Shown here piece after piece: positions 16,613-25,755 of a stretch of 64,000 bases of DNA. The position numbers and the translations under genes are program-made. Location of the stretch: positions 17,168 to 81,167 of the forward strand of contig NZ_AUHI01000012.1 of NCBI RefSeq assembly GCF_000423105.1, given 5' to 3'. This DNA comes from Halalkalibacillus halophilus DSM 18494. GTDB lineage: Bacteria; Bacillota; Bacilli; Bacillales; Alkalibacillaceae. Below the pieces are notes generated by a model that ran no database searches, was not told the DNA's origin, and worked only from the letters and a program-made list of their open reading frames with translations. The stretch's first letter is position 1. Each line of letters starts with the position of its first letter.

Positions 16613-17242
16613 TTGAGTGGAGTTTTTATTACTTTTGAAGGTGGAGAAGGAGCGGGGAAATCTACCGTTATCCAATATATTAAAGATTCTTTAGAAGAGG
16701 TGGGCCAAGATGTAATGGTCACACGCGAACCAGGTGGAATAGAGATTTCTGAGAAGATTCGCAGTATTATTTTAGATCCAGCGAATACGATGATGGACAG
16801 TCGAACAGAAGCTTTATTGTATGCAGCAGCCCGTAGGCAACACTTAGTGGAACGGGTCCAACCTGCTTTAGATGCAGGAAAAGTAGTATTATGTGACCGC
16901 TTTGTAGATAGTAGTTTGGCCTATCAAGGGTTCGCACGAGGGATTGGTGTGGAAGAAGTTTTTCAAATAAACCAATTTGCCATAGAAGATTGTATGCCGC
17001 AGTTAACGATCTGGTTTAATCTTTCTCCAGAAGTTGGCCTGAAGCGAATAGATGATAATAAAGGACGAGAGCGTAATCGGTTAGATTTGGAAAAGATTGA
17101 TTTTCATCAAAAGGTAGATCAAGCCTATCATATGTTACACCAACGATTTCCAGAACGTATCCAAAAGATAAATGCCGATCAATCTCTAGAGAAAGTTCAA
17201 GAAGATTGTTTGAATACCGTCAAGAAGTATTTGGAAAGCTAG
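16613..17242 (+). CDS. tmk: Thymidylate kinase
   Basis: Phosphorylates dTMP to dTDP with ATP. The 209-residue protein has the P-loop FEGGEGAGKST, the DRF motif in LCDRFVDSSLAYQG and the lid region KGRERNRLD, so it is a type with arginine in the lid. TTG start at 16613 with AGAGGAG about 9 nt upstream. Conserved neighbour order yaaO-tmk-darA. A short hairpin (CTAGTTTT / AAAACTAG) overlaps the stop region. Confidence 0.96.
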   Translation: MSGVFITFEGGEGAGKSTVIQYIKDSLEEVGQDVMVTREPGGIEISEKIRSIILDPANTMMDSRTEALLYAAARRQHLVERVQPALDAGKVVLCDRFVDSSLAYQGFARGIGVEEVFQINQFAIEDCMPQLTIWFNLSPEVGLKRIDDNKGRERNRLDLEKIDFHQKVDQAYHMLHQRFPERIQKINADQSLEKVQEDCLNTVKKYLES

Positions 17243-17375
17243 TTTTACGTTTTTAAAATGAAAAACTAGCTGCAAAAAAGAAAAATTATTATAAATAAAT
17301 CTGACAACTTGTTATAATGGAATGAGAAGCAAGTGGATGAAATAGCAGTTGAATAAATTCTAGAGGAGGAAAAGG

Positions 17376-17705
17376 ATGAAACTAATCCTTGCGATCGTTC
17401 AAGATAAGGATTCAAATCGATTATCAGATGCATTAGCGGAAAGTGATTTTCAATCAACAAAGTTATCATCAAGTGGTGGGTTTTTGAAAGAAGGAAACAC
17501 AACCTTGATGATCGGGTGCAGAGAAGACAAAGTAGATGATGCACTCGAAGTCATTCGGGATAACTGTAGTCATAGAGAGCAAATGGTTGCACCGATCTCA
17601 CCTATGGGTGGAAACGCAGACTCTTATATTCCAAAGCCTGTAAAAGTGGAAGTAGGAGGAGCAACTGTATTTGTCCTTCCAGTAGATTCTTTCCATCAAT
17701 TTTAA
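17376..17705 (+). CDS. darA: Cyclic di-AMP receptor DarA (YaaQ/PstA)
   Basis: A 109-residue PII-like protein that binds cyclic di-AMP as a trimer. The N-terminus MKLILAIVQDKDSNRLSDAL, TKLSSSGGFLKEGNTTLMIG and VGGATVFVLPVDSF match B. subtilis YaaQ closely. Downstream targets of the receptor are not known in detail. AGAGGAGG precedes the ATG. An extended -10 (TG at 17310-17311 and TATAAT at 17313-17318) suggests its own promoter after tmk. The following yaaR is 30 nt away. Confidence 0.95.
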   Translation: MKLILAIVQDKDSNRLSDALAESDFQSTKLSSSGGFLKEGNTTLMIGCREDKVDDALEVIRDNCSHREQMVAPISPMGGNADSYIPKPVKVEVGGATVFVLPVDSFHQF

Positions 17706-17735
17706 ATTTGATCATCATAGAAAGGGGGAGCACGA

Positions 17736-18176
17736 ATGAAAATTACGAAAGAACTGCGCACGCAATTAGAAACTTCACAGAAAAAGTCAAAGCCAACGCG
17801 CGGTACTGTGCCTTCCTTTCAAAAAATGGTGGGATCTGAGACACAGAAAATGCAAGAGAGTGAAATGAATCGCTTATTACAAGATTTGACGCAACAAGGA
17901 GAGAAAGTAGCAAAATTCCGTTCCTTTCAAGATTTAGGAAAATATAAACGCATGGTACGCCAGTTTATCGAAGAAGCTGTTAATTACGGGCTTGATTTAG
18001 AGCAAATGCGCAGCTGGGATATGAACGGCGGCAATCGCACTTTATCGTTAGTGAAGAAAATAGATGATAAATTAGTTCAATTAACAGATGATATGATTGA
18101 TCAAGAGAAAAGTTCCTTAGATATTCTAGATGTAATCGGAGAGATTAAAGGAATGTTGATGAATATTTACGCTTAA
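17736..18176 (+). CDS. yaaR: DUF327 protein YaaR
   Basis: A 146-residue, mostly helical protein of the DUF327 family, found beside darA and holB throughout Bacillaceae. The central segment FRSFQDLGKYKRMVRQFIEEAVNYGLDLEQM is typical. Function is unknown. AGAAAGGGGG precedes the ATG. Placement in the replication and signalling cluster suggests a housekeeping role, but nothing in the sequence names a reaction. Confidence 0.9.
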   Translation: MKITKELRTQLETSQKKSKPTRGTVPSFQKMVGSETQKMQESEMNRLLQDLTQQGEKVAKFRSFQDLGKYKRMVRQFIEEAVNYGLDLEQMRSWDMNGGNRTLSLVKKIDDKLVQLTDDMIDQEKSSLDILDVIGEIKGMLMNIYA

Positions 18177-18202
18177 TTTTAAGTGAAAACAGGGTGAATA
18201 CA

Positions 18203-19192
18203 ATGCCAGCATGGGCTGAATTATTAGAAAAACAACCAGTAGCGGTAAGAATGCTTCAAAATAGTATCGAAAAAAGTAGAATTGCACATGCTTATCTTTT
18301 TCATGGACCGCGTGGGACTGGCAAACGAGAAGCCAGTCTTTTGTTTGCAATGAGGTACTTTTGTAAAGAAGAAACGGAATCTAGTGAACCGTGTAAAAAC
18401 TGTTCTGCTTGTAAACGAATTTATTCAGGAAATCACCCAGATGTTCACTTCATTCAACCGGACGGACAATCGATTAAAAAGGAACAAATTGAGTTTTTAC
18501 AAAAAGAGTTTACATATACGGGATTAGAATCGAATCAAAAAGTATATATCATTGAAGAAGCGGACAAAATGACTGGGAATGCCTCGAATCGTTTATTAAA
18601 ATTTTTAGAAGAACCGAATCAACAAACCGTGGCGATTCTGCTGACAGAGAATAGTTCCGCGATGATTAATACAATTTTATCAAGGTGCCAGCGCATACAA
18701 TTTCATTCATTAAATGAACAAGAACAATACAATCGACTTCTACAAGAGGGTATTCCTGACTCTACAGCACACATTTTCACTGCTCTTCAATTAGATTTAG
18801 GACAAGCTATGGAGTGGAAAGATGACCCGTGGTTTGCCGAAGCACGAAAGATAGTGCTACAATTAGTGGATAAAGTATTAGATTCTAAAGAAGAAGGATA
18901 TTTGTTTCTCCATCAAGTATGGTTGCGTCAATTTGAAGGCCGCGACCAAATCGAACTAGGATTAGAACTACTACTTATTTGGTATAAAGATATCATTTCC
19001 TATCATCTCGATCGAAAAGACCGGGTGATTTTAATAGACCAACTAGACAGACTAGAAACATATATGTATCGCCTATCGATTCAGGAGGCGAAAGCGAGTA
19101 TCTACGAGATCTTACAAACAAAGCGTAGACTTGCTTCAAATGTGCATAATACACTTGCAATGGAACATTTAGTCCTTCAATTACAGAGGTGA
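18203..19192 (+). CDS. holB: DNA polymerase III delta' subunit HolB
   Basis: Clamp-loader subunit of 329 residues, a paralogue of the DnaX ATPase. Walker A-like GPRGTGKREAS, a cysteine cluster (CKEETESSEPCKNCSAC) and the SRC motif LSRCQRI are seen. The ATG at 18203 has AGGGTGA suitably spaced; the GTG at 18194 does not. Its stop is followed after 6 nt by ricT. Confidence 0.93.
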   Translation: MPAWAELLEKQPVAVRMLQNSIEKSRIAHAYLFHGPRGTGKREASLLFAMRYFCKEETESSEPCKNCSACKRIYSGNHPDVHFIQPDGQSIKKEQIEFLQKEFTYTGLESNQKVYIIEEADKMTGNASNRLLKFLEEPNQQTVAILLTENSSAMINTILSRCQRIQFHSLNEQEQYNRLLQEGIPDSTAHIFTALQLDLGQAMEWKDDPWFAEARKIVLQLVDKVLDSKEEGYLFLHQVWLRQFEGRDQIELGLELLLIWYKDIISYHLDRKDRVILIDQLDRLETYMYRLSIQEAKASIYEILQTKRRLASNVHNTLAMEHLVLQLQR

Positions 19193-19198
19193 TATAGG

Positions 19199-20026
19199 TT
19201 GTTAGAGGTAATTGGTGTTCGCTTTAAAAAAGCGGGTAAAATATATTATTTTGACCCTGGAGAGAACGTACTTTCAACTGGTGATTACGTCATCGTTGAA
19301 ACAGTTCGGGGAGTAGAGTTTGGTAAGGTTGTTCTTGCCAACAAAAAGGTTGATGAAGAAGATGTTGTTCTTCCACTTAAAAAAGTAATCCGAGTAGCGG
19401 ACGAGAAAGACAAGCTTACGGTGAGCGAGAATAATGAGAAGACGCAAGAAGCGTATGATGTATGTTCAAGTAAAATTGTTGAACATAATTTAGATATGAA
19501 TTTGGTAGAAGCGGAGTATACTTTCGATTGCAATAAAATCATTTTCTATTTTACAGCGGATGGCAGAGTAGATTTCCGTCAATTAGTAAAAGATCTTGCA
19601 GCCATTTTTAAAACGCGAATTGAACTTCGTCAAATTGGTGTCCGCGATGAAGCGAAGATGTTAGGGGGCATTGGCCCTTGTGGACGTATGCTTTGTTGTT
19701 CGACTTTCTTAGGAGATTTCGAACCTGTTTCTATTAAGATGGCGAAGGACCAAAATTTATCACTTAACCCAGCGAAAATCTCTGGTTTATGTGGTCGATT
19801 GATGTGTTGTTTAAAGTATGAAAATGATATGTACGAAGATGCCAAGCAAGAATTACCGGATATCGGAGAGCGCTTGAAAACGAGCTATGGTACTGGAAAA
19901 GTTGTTGGCTTAAATATGTTAGAACGTCTTGTACAAGTAGAACTAAAAGACTTGGAAAGAACGATCGAATATACAGTAGACGAGCTAATCGAAGAAGGAG
20001 CAATCGCCGTTCCTGCCACAAAATAA
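19199..20026 (+). CDS. ricT: PSP1-domain protein RicT (YaaT)
   Basis: A 275-residue member of the Ric (Y-)complex with RicA and RicF, which binds Fe-S clusters and assists RNase Y in mRNA maturation; it is needed for sporulation, competence and biofilm formation in B. subtilis. The PSP1 domain carries the cysteine motifs GPCGRMLCCS and GLCGRLMCCLKYEND, almost identical to B. subtilis YaaT. TTG start at 19199 with AGAGGTGAT upstream. Confidence 0.95.
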   Translation: MLEVIGVRFKKAGKIYYFDPGENVLSTGDYVIVETVRGVEFGKVVLANKKVDEEDVVLPLKKVIRVADEKDKLTVSENNEKTQEAYDVCSSKIVEHNLDMNLVEAEYTFDCNKIIFYFTADGRVDFRQLVKDLAAIFKTRIELRQIGVRDEAKMLGGIGPCGRMLCCSTFLGDFEPVSIKMAKDQNLSLNPAKISGLCGRLMCCLKYENDMYEDAKQELPDIGERLKTSYGTGKVVGLNMLERLVQVELKDLERTIEYTVDELIEEGAIAVPATK

Positions 20027-20040
20027 TGAGGTGGATGATC

Positions 20041-20385
20041 GTGAATAAGAAGAAGATTTTAGACCGGTTTTCTAATTTGGAAAATCAGTTTCAAGATTTA
20101 CAACAGGATTTTTCCCTGTTGAAGACGGATCTTGTACAGCTAGTTGAAGAAAATCATCAACTTGCCCACGAAAACCACCATTTACGGCAACGTTTAGATG
20201 ATTTAACAGAAGTCCATGAACCGAAAAGTAAAGAACAAGAACAAGCTGTAAAAAAAGCAGCAGTTGGAGAAGGCTATGATAATCTAGCTCGTATTTACGA
20301 AGAAGGATTTCATATTTGCCACGTATATTTCGGCACACCACGTGAAGAAGAAGACTGCATATTTTGCTTGAAATTTTTCGGTTAA
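20041..20385 (+). CDS. yabA: Replication initiation control protein YabA
   Basis: A 114-residue regulator that bridges DnaA and DnaN to limit re-initiation at oriC. N-terminal leucine-zipper-like coiled coil (residues 1-60), a flexible linker, and a C-terminal zinc module HICHVYFGTPREEEDCIFC. GTG at 20041 follows GAGGTGGATGATC; an ATG at 20026 is in frame but overlaps the ricT stop and lacks a site. Conserved after ricT. Confidence 0.95.
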   Translation: MNKKKILDRFSNLENQFQDLQQDFSLLKTDLVQLVEENHQLAHENHHLRQRLDDLTEVHEPKSKEQEQAVKKAAVGEGYDNLARIYEEGFHICHVYFGTPREEEDCIFCLKFFG

Positions 20386-20473
20386 ATAAATAGAGTATCT
20401 TTTAAAGCATCCTTTGCATGTAAATTGTAAAGGATGCATTTTATATCAAGTTAGAAAGCTAAAGGTGAAAAGT

Positions 20474-21256
20474 ATGACCTGGTTAAAAGATGATGAGCGC
20501 ATCGATTATTTACTGGCAGATCAAAAAAGAAGGATTATTCAAAGTCCTTCTGTTTTTGCATTTTCTGCAGATGCCGTTTTGCTCGCCCATTTCACGTACT
20601 TACCAATCAAAAAGGGAAAAATCATTGACCTTTGTACAGGTAATGGTGTGATTCCATTGTTTTTATCCAAGCGATCGCAAGTAGAAATGGTAGGAGTAGA
20701 AATCCAGGAACGCCTATTTGATATGGCAAAGCGAAATGTCTCGTTAAACGGGCTAGAGGAACAAATCAAAATCGTCCATGAGGATTTGAAAGTAGTGAAA
20801 AAACAATTCCCTCATGAAAATTTTGATTTAGTAACGTGTAACCCTCCTTATTTTAAAGAAGGCACGCCAGACAAGATGAACATCAATGAACATTTAAGAC
20901 TTGCGCGACATGAAATACTATGTGACTTAGAAGATGTATTAAAAGCATCAAGCCAGTTAGTGAAATCAGGGGGGAAAGTTTCGTTAGTGCATCGTCCGGA
21001 AAGGTTATCGGATATGTTTCATTTGAGTGCACAGTTTAAATTGGAACCTAAAAGAATCCAGCTCGTCTATCCGAAACAAACGAAGGAAGCGAATATGTTG
21101 TTAATCGAGTTTGTAAAAGATGGTCAGTCAGGATTGAAAGTAGAACCGCCGATTTTCATACATGAGGAAAACGGAGATTATACAGAAGAAATGACAAGGA
21201 TTTTATATGGGGAAGAGGGGACAAGTACACATGGTGCACATTCAGAAAAGCTTTAA
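20474..21256 (+). CDS. tRNA1(Val) (adenine-37-N6)-methyltransferase-like protein (YabB)
   Basis: A 260-residue class I SAM-dependent methyltransferase. The SAM motif IDLCTGNGVIPLFLS and the catalytic NPPY (in LVTCNPPYFKEG) identify an N6-adenine-type enzyme; homologues modify A37 of tRNA. The ATG at 20474 has AAAGGTGA 5 nt upstream; the open frame to 20414 is not needed. In B. subtilis the GIY-YIG gene yazA follows, but here the frame runs 26 nt into rsmI, so yazA has been lost or moved. Confidence 0.9.
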   Translation: MTWLKDDERIDYLLADQKRRIIQSPSVFAFSADAVLLAHFTYLPIKKGKIIDLCTGNGVIPLFLSKRSQVEMVGVEIQERLFDMAKRNVSLNGLEEQIKIVHEDLKVVKKQFPHENFDLVTCNPPYFKEGTPDKMNINEHLRLARHEILCDLEDVLKASSQLVKSGGKVSLVHRPERLSDMFHLSAQFKLEPKRIQLVYPKQTKEANMLLIEFVKDGQSGLKVEPPIFIHEENGDYTEEMTRILYGEEGTSTHGAHSEKL

Positions 21257-22109
21257 TAATCAACAAGCAAGTCTGTATATTGTCCCAACACCAATTGGAA
21301 ATTTAGAAGATATTACACTTCGAGCTTTACGTATTTTAAAAGAAGTCGATTTGGTTGCTTGTGAGGATACAAGGCAGACAGGGAAACTCCTACAGCATTT
21401 TGAAATTAAACAGAAACTCTTTAGTTACCATGATCATAGTTCGGTAGAAAAGACTGCTCAATTATTAGACACTGTTGAAAATGGAGAGTCCGTTGCGTTA
21501 GTTAGTGATGCAGGTATGCCTTTGATTTCAGATCCTGGGACACAATTAGTTGCCCAAGCAAGAGAGCGGGACCTGCCAGTTGTAGTGTTACCAGGAGCGA
21601 ACGCCGCTTTGACAGCTTTAGTAGGGTCGGGTATGGATGCCTATCAATTTTATTTTTATGGTTTCTTACCGCGGAAAAAGAAGGATTTGCAGCAGGTTCT
21701 AACTGAATTAGATCAAACCAAGCAGACGCTGGTTTTTTATGAATCTCCTCATCGAATAAAGAAAACGATTGCTAGCATGCGAGAGGTGTATAGTACCGAT
21801 CGGAAGGTGAGCTTAGCGCGTGAACTTACCAAGAAATTTGAAGAATTCATATATGGTTCGATCGAAGAAGTAGATACGTATTGTCAATCGGAATCCGCCG
21901 AACTAAGGGGAGAATTTTGCATAATTATAGAGCCATTCCAAGGTGAAATTAATAATTATGAAGAATGGTGGAAAGAATATTCACTAAAAGAACATGTAGA
22001 TTATTATATTGAGAGAGATGGGATGAAAATGAAAGCGGCTGTTAAGCTAGTAGCAGAAGATCGTAATGTAAAAAGTAGAGATGTTTACCAGGAATATCAC
22101 GAGGAGTAA
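21231..22109 (+). CDS. rsmI: 16S rRNA (cytidine-1402-2'-O)-methyltransferase RsmI
   Basis: A 292-residue tetrapyrrole-methylase-fold enzyme that 2'-O-methylates C1402 of 16S rRNA. Characteristic motifs: VPTPIGNLEDIT, CEDTRQTGKLL, VSDAGMPLISDPG and FYESPHRI. ATG at 21231 with AGAGGGG 10 nt before it gives the usual N-terminus; the ATG at 21207 would add eight residues. Overlaps the previous methyltransferase gene. Confidence 0.96.
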   Translation: MVHIQKSFNNQQASLYIVPTPIGNLEDITLRALRILKEVDLVACEDTRQTGKLLQHFEIKQKLFSYHDHSSVEKTAQLLDTVENGESVALVSDAGMPLISDPGTQLVAQARERDLPVVVLPGANAALTALVGSGMDAYQFYFYGFLPRKKKDLQQVLTELDQTKQTLVFYESPHRIKKTIASMREVYSTDRKVSLARELTKKFEEFIYGSIEEVDTYCQSESAELRGEFCIIIEPFQGEINNYEEWWKEYSLKEHVDYYIERDGMKMKAAVKLVAEDRNVKSRDVYQEYHEE

Positions 22110-22115
22110 TAGAGC

Positions 22116-22149
22116 ATAAAAAAACCGGCTACGAGATACGTAACCGGTT
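22116..22149 (-). terminator. Terminator of abrB
   Basis: AACCGG and CCGGTT form the stem with an inner TAC/GTA. On the minus strand it is followed by a run of seven T. It may also stop rsmI transcripts, although the plus strand lacks a T-run. Confidence 0.82.
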
Positions 22150-22165
22150 AGATTGATAAGTTATA

Positions 22166-22441
22166 TTACTTATATTTTTGTTGAATTTCTTCAATCAGCT
22201 TGTCTGCGCCTTCTCTACTTAGAATGATATTTCCATCTCCGACTGTGATGTTGTCGTCAGAAATATCTCCAGTAATAGAGCACGCCATGTTAGGCTGATA
22301 CTTTTTAAGGATGATTTTATCATCATCTACGTAGATTTCAAGCGCGTCTTTTACGTTTATATCTAGTGTACGACGAAGCTCGATTGGGATTACAACTCTC
22401 CCTAATTCATCTACTTTTCTTACAATACCTGTTGATTTCAT
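22166..22441 (-). CDS. abrB: Transition-state regulator AbrB
   Basis: A 91-residue swapped-hairpin (SpoVT-AbrB) DNA-binding protein that represses stationary-phase genes during growth. The N-terminal domain MKSTGIVRKVDELGRVVIPI is the same as in B. subtilis, including the arginines that contact DNA. GAGGAGAGAG precedes the ATG. It lies between rsmI and metG on the opposite strand, the conserved location. spoVG in this window is one of its classical targets. Confidence 0.97.
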   Translation of the reverse strand: MKSTGIVRKVDELGRVVIPIELRRTLDINVKDALEIYVDDDKIILKKYQPNMACSITGDISDDNITVGDGNIILSREGADKLIEEIQQKYK

Positions 22442-22486
22442 TTTACTCTCTCCTCTCGATCATATTATCGCTATCTTACACTCATA

Positions 22487-22515
22487 AATTTACCACTCAT
22501 TGTCTGTCAAGTCAA
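22487..22515 (-). promoter_or_regulatory. abrB promoter with possible Spo0A box
   Basis: On the minus strand TTGACT, a 17-bp spacer and TAAATT. TGTCAAG on the plus strand at 22505-22511 overlaps the -35 and is one base from the Spo0A box TGTCRAA, fitting the known repression of abrB by Spo0A~P. Confidence 0.45.
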
Positions 22516-22618
22516 TTTATTAAAAACAAATATGTAAAAAATTGTTTCATTTTTAAACAATGCATACCTATTTGTATAAATATAAGGAAATAGCAATTAT
22601 TAAAATTCGTCTAAACAA

Positions 22619-22647
22619 TGGAAAATAAGCCTGCAAATCGTTACAAT
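22619..22647 (+). promoter_or_regulatory. metG promoter candidate
   Basis: TGGAAA, 17 bp and TACAAT, ending 58 nt before the metG ATG. No T-box leader motif is seen between. Confidence 0.45.
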
Positions 22648-22705
22648 AGAAACTAGTTTAAAAGAGAAGAAAACGAATTTGCAATAGAAGTAGGAGGGTT
22701 TCACT

Positions 22706-24673
22706 ATGCCAGAAGAAAAAAATACGTTTTATATCACTACCCCAATCTATTATCCGAGTGGGAACTTACACATAGGACACGCCTATACAACGGTTGCAGG
22801 GGATGCAATTGCTAGATATAAGCGACTTCGTGGTTACGATGTCATGTACTTAACGGGAACAGATGAACATGGTCAGAAGATCCAGCGAAAAGCGGAAGAA
22901 GTGGGTGTTTCGCCGCAAAAATATGTAGATGAAATTGTAGAAGGAATCGAAGTTTTATGGAAAAAACTTGAGGTTTCTAACGATGATTTTATCCGTACGA
23001 CAGAAGACCGCCACAAAAAGGTTGTAGATGTCATTTTCGATCGTTTGATCAAGCAAGGCGATATCTATTTAGATGAATATGAAGGATGGTATTGTACTCC
23101 ATGTGAATCTTTCTTCACGGACCGTCAATTAGAGGATGGAAACTGTCCTGACTGTGGTCGCCCTGTAGAGAAAGTGAAAGAAGAATCTTACTTCTTTAAA
23201 ATGAGTAAATATGTAGACAGGCTAGTAGCTTTTTATGATGCGAATCCTGAGTTCATACAACCTGTGAGTCGTAAAAATGAAATGTTAAGTAATTTCATTA
23301 AGCCTGGATTGGAAGATCTCGCTGTTTCTCGTACGACATTTGACTGGGGTGTCAAAGTTCCAGGAGATCCGAAACACGTTATTTACGTGTGGATTGATGC
23401 ATTGAGTAATTATATTTCTGCATTAGGATATGGCACAGAAAATGATGATTTATTTAAGAAGTATTGGCCAGCAGATGTCCATTTAATGAGTAAAGAAATT
23501 GTTCGTTTCCACACGATTTATTGGCCGATTATGTTAATGGCACTAGACCTTCCACTGCCGAAGAAAGTATTCGCCCATGGGTGGTTATTAATGAAAGACG
23601 GAAAAATGTCTAAGTCAAAAGGGAACGTGGTAGACCCTGTTGATCTAACCGATCGTTATGGATTAGACGCGCTTCGTTATTATTTATTGCGTGAAGTACC
23701 ATTTGGTTCTGACGGTGTGTTTACTCCAGAAGCGTTTGTTGAGCGTTCTAATTATGATTTAGCAAATGACTTAGGTAATTTGCTAAATCGAACGGTAGCA
23801 ATGGTCAATAAATATTTCGATGGTAATGTTCCAGCTCTTGTACTAAATGAAAAATCATTTGATGAAGACTTACTAGAAATGTCTCGTCTGACTACAGCAA
23901 AAGTAGAGGATGCAATGGAAAATATGGAATTCTCTGTTGCGCTATCTGAGCTGTGGCGTTTTGTCAGCCGAACGAATAAATACATCGATGAAAACGAACC
24001 TTGGATGCTTGCAAAAGAGGAAGAAAGTAAAGGTAGACTTGGAAATGTAATGGCTCACTTAGCAGAGTCCTTGCGCCAAATCGCTGTAATGCTTCAGCCG
24101 TTCTTAACAAGCACGCCGGACCGGATTTTTGAACAGCTTGGTATAACTGAAGAAACGCTTAAGACTTGGGAAAGTGTGCATGCATTTCAATCACTTGAAG
24201 GACATCAAGTTGTCTCGAAAGGGGAGCCGATTTTCCCTCGATTAGAAAATGATGTGGAAGTTCAAGCGATTAAAGAAATGATGGCGAAGAATACAGCCGC
24301 AAAAGAAGAAGCGGAAGCAGCTGAAGAAGAGACAGAGGCCCTTGGTGATGAAATTTCCATCGATGACTTTTTCAAGGTAGATTACCGGGTAGCGGAAGTC
24401 CTTCATGCAGAAAAAGTAATGAAAGCTGACAAATTATTAAAGATCCAACTTGATATTGGTTCTGAGAAAAGACAAGTCATTTCTGGCATTGCAGAACACT
24501 ACACGCCAGAAGATTTAGTAGGGAAAAAAGTAATTTGTGTGGCCAACTTGAAGCCTGCAAAACTAAGAGGCCAACTTTCAGAAGGTATGATTTTAGCTGG
24601 TGAAGATACAAAAGGCAATCTTTCATTAGCTTCGATCGACCAAGACCTACCGAATGGAACGAAAATTAAATAA
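22706..24673 (+). CDS. metG: Methionyl-tRNA synthetase
   Basis: Class I synthetase, 655 residues, that charges initiator and elongator tRNA-Met. HIGH at 22-25, KMSKS at 300-304, a zinc knuckle with cysteines in CTPCESFF and CPDCGRP, an anticodon-binding helical domain, and a C-terminal OB-fold tRNA-binding domain from about residue 545 (DYRVAEVLHAEKV, GIAEHY). GTAGGAGGG precedes the ATG. The gene order abrB-metG-tatD-yabE is as in B. subtilis. Confidence 0.97.
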   Translation: MPEEKNTFYITTPIYYPSGNLHIGHAYTTVAGDAIARYKRLRGYDVMYLTGTDEHGQKIQRKAEEVGVSPQKYVDEIVEGIEVLWKKLEVSNDDFIRTTEDRHKKVVDVIFDRLIKQGDIYLDEYEGWYCTPCESFFTDRQLEDGNCPDCGRPVEKVKEESYFFKMSKYVDRLVAFYDANPEFIQPVSRKNEMLSNFIKPGLEDLAVSRTTFDWGVKVPGDPKHVIYVWIDALSNYISALGYGTENDDLFKKYWPADVHLMSKEIVRFHTIYWPIMLMALDLPLPKKVFAHGWLLMKDGKMSKSKGNVVDPVDLTDRYGLDALRYYLLREVPFGSDGVFTPEAFVERSNYDLANDLGNLLNRTVAMVNKYFDGNVPALVLNEKSFDEDLLEMSRLTTAKVEDAMENMEFSVALSELWRFVSRTNKYIDENEPWMLAKEEESKGRLGNVMAHLAESLRQIAVMLQPFLTSTPDRIFEQLGITEETLKTWESVHAFQSLEGHQVVSKGEPIFPRLENDVEVQAIKEMMAKNTAAKEEAEAAEEETEALGDEISIDDFFKVDYRVAEVLHAEKVMKADKLLKIQLDIGSEKRQVISGIAEHYTPEDLVGKKVICVANLKPAKLRGQLSEGMILAGEDTKGNLSLASIDQDLPNGTKIK

Positions 24674-24675
24674 AA

Positions 24676-24716
24676 TAAATGAAGGGGACGAGATTCTGCG
24701 TTCCCTTATTTGTTTT
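24676..24716 (+). terminator. Terminator of metG
   Basis: AAAT-GAAGGGGACG pairs with CGTTCCCTT-ATTT around a short loop, with one bulged base, followed by TTTT. Confidence 0.85.
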
Positions 24717-24765
24717 CGCTCAAAACACTAGGAAAGTCTATACACGAGTTAAGGAGCTAGTTTTT

Positions 24766-24930
24766 AGATTTGTGGATATAATGTTTGATTTCTGGATAAA
24801 TGATTACTTTTCTGGAAATAGGTTTGAGTATTCTGGATATATTGTTCCTTTTTCTGGATATATTTAGATTGTCCTGGATAAGAGCGTAGATTTCTGGATA
24901 TCACGTACTTTTTGTGGATATAATGAGCGA
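24766..24930 (+). repeat. Phased TGGATA array, copy C (8 units)
   Basis: Cores start at 24773, 24793, 24813 (TGGAAA), 24834, 24855, 24875, 24895 and 24915, again 20-20-21-21-20-20-20. It lies 57 nt after the metG terminator and 70 nt before tatD. The fifth unit ends in GTCC where the others mostly end in TTTC or TTTG. Confidence 0.92.
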
Positions 24931-24987
24931 CCGTATCCATCCCAATTCCCAAACACCCTTACTTAAAACCAAAAAGGAGAGATAATA

Positions 24988-25755
24988 ATGCTTTTTGATA
25001 CACATGTGCATTTGAATGCAGATCAATTTAATGAGGACCGTGATGAGGTCATTAAAAATGCCCAAGAGGCTGGGGTAACCCATATGGTTGTAGTTGGATT
25101 CGACCGGAAAACAATACCGATTGCGTTAGAAATTGCTGAACAATATGACTTTATATACTCAGCAGTTGGTTGGCACCCAGTAGACGCTGTGGACTGCACA
25201 GAAGAAGATTTAAATTGGATTGAAGAATTAAGCACCCACCCGAAAGTAGTAGCGATTGGTGAAATGGGACTTGATTATCATTGGGATAAATCACCTAAAG
25301 AAGTTCAAAAAGAAGTATTTAGAAAACAGATTGCTCTTGCAAAGCGTGTAAATTTGCCAGTCATTATTCATAACCGTGAAGCTACGGCTGATATTGTTCA
25401 AATTTTAAAAGAAGAAGATGCGCATGAAGCTGGTGGGATCATGCACTGTTACAGTGATGGTGTTTCCTATGCAAAGGAATGTCTTGAGATGGGCTTTTAT
25501 ATTTCTCTTGGAGGCCCAGTAACATTCAAGAATGCGAAAGACCCAAAGATCGTAGCAGAAGAAGTCCCGCTTGATCGTTTACTAATTGAGACGGATTGTC
25601 CATTTTTAGCCCCGCATCCGAACCGCGGAAAGCGTAATGAACCAGCATATGTAAAATTGGTGGCGGAAAAGATTGCGGAAATAAAAGGCGAGTCGTTCGA
25701 AACGGTTGCAAAAGTCACAAATAAAAATGCAAAAGACCTATTTCAAATCTCGTAA
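24988..25755 (+). CDS. tatD: TatD-family metal-dependent deoxyribonuclease
   Basis: A 255-residue TIM-barrel hydrolase (YabD in B. subtilis). Metal ligands are visible in DTHVHLNADQF, the glutamate of IGEMGLDYHW, IIHNREA, MHCYSDG and the aspartate of IETDCPFLAP. Members show 3'-5' exonuclease or D-aminoacyl-type activities in vitro; the cellular role in Bacillus is open. AAAGGAGAG precedes the ATG. Confidence 0.94.
   Translation: MLFDTHVHLNADQFNEDRDEVIKNAQEAGVTHMVVVGFDRKTIPIALEIAEQYDFIYSAVGWHPVDAVDCTEEDLNWIEELSTHPKVVAIGEMGLDYHWDKSPKEVQKEVFRKQIALAKRVNLPVIIHNREATADIVQILKEEDAHEAGGIMHCYSDGVSYAKECLEMGFYISLGGPVTFKNAKDPKIVAEEVPLDRLLIETDCPFLAPHPNRGKRNEPAYVKLVAEKIAEIKGESFETVAKVTNKNAKDLFQIS

Noticed and set aside
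22442..22705. T-box leader in front of metG
   Set aside because: The conserved T-box sequence and antiterminator are not present.
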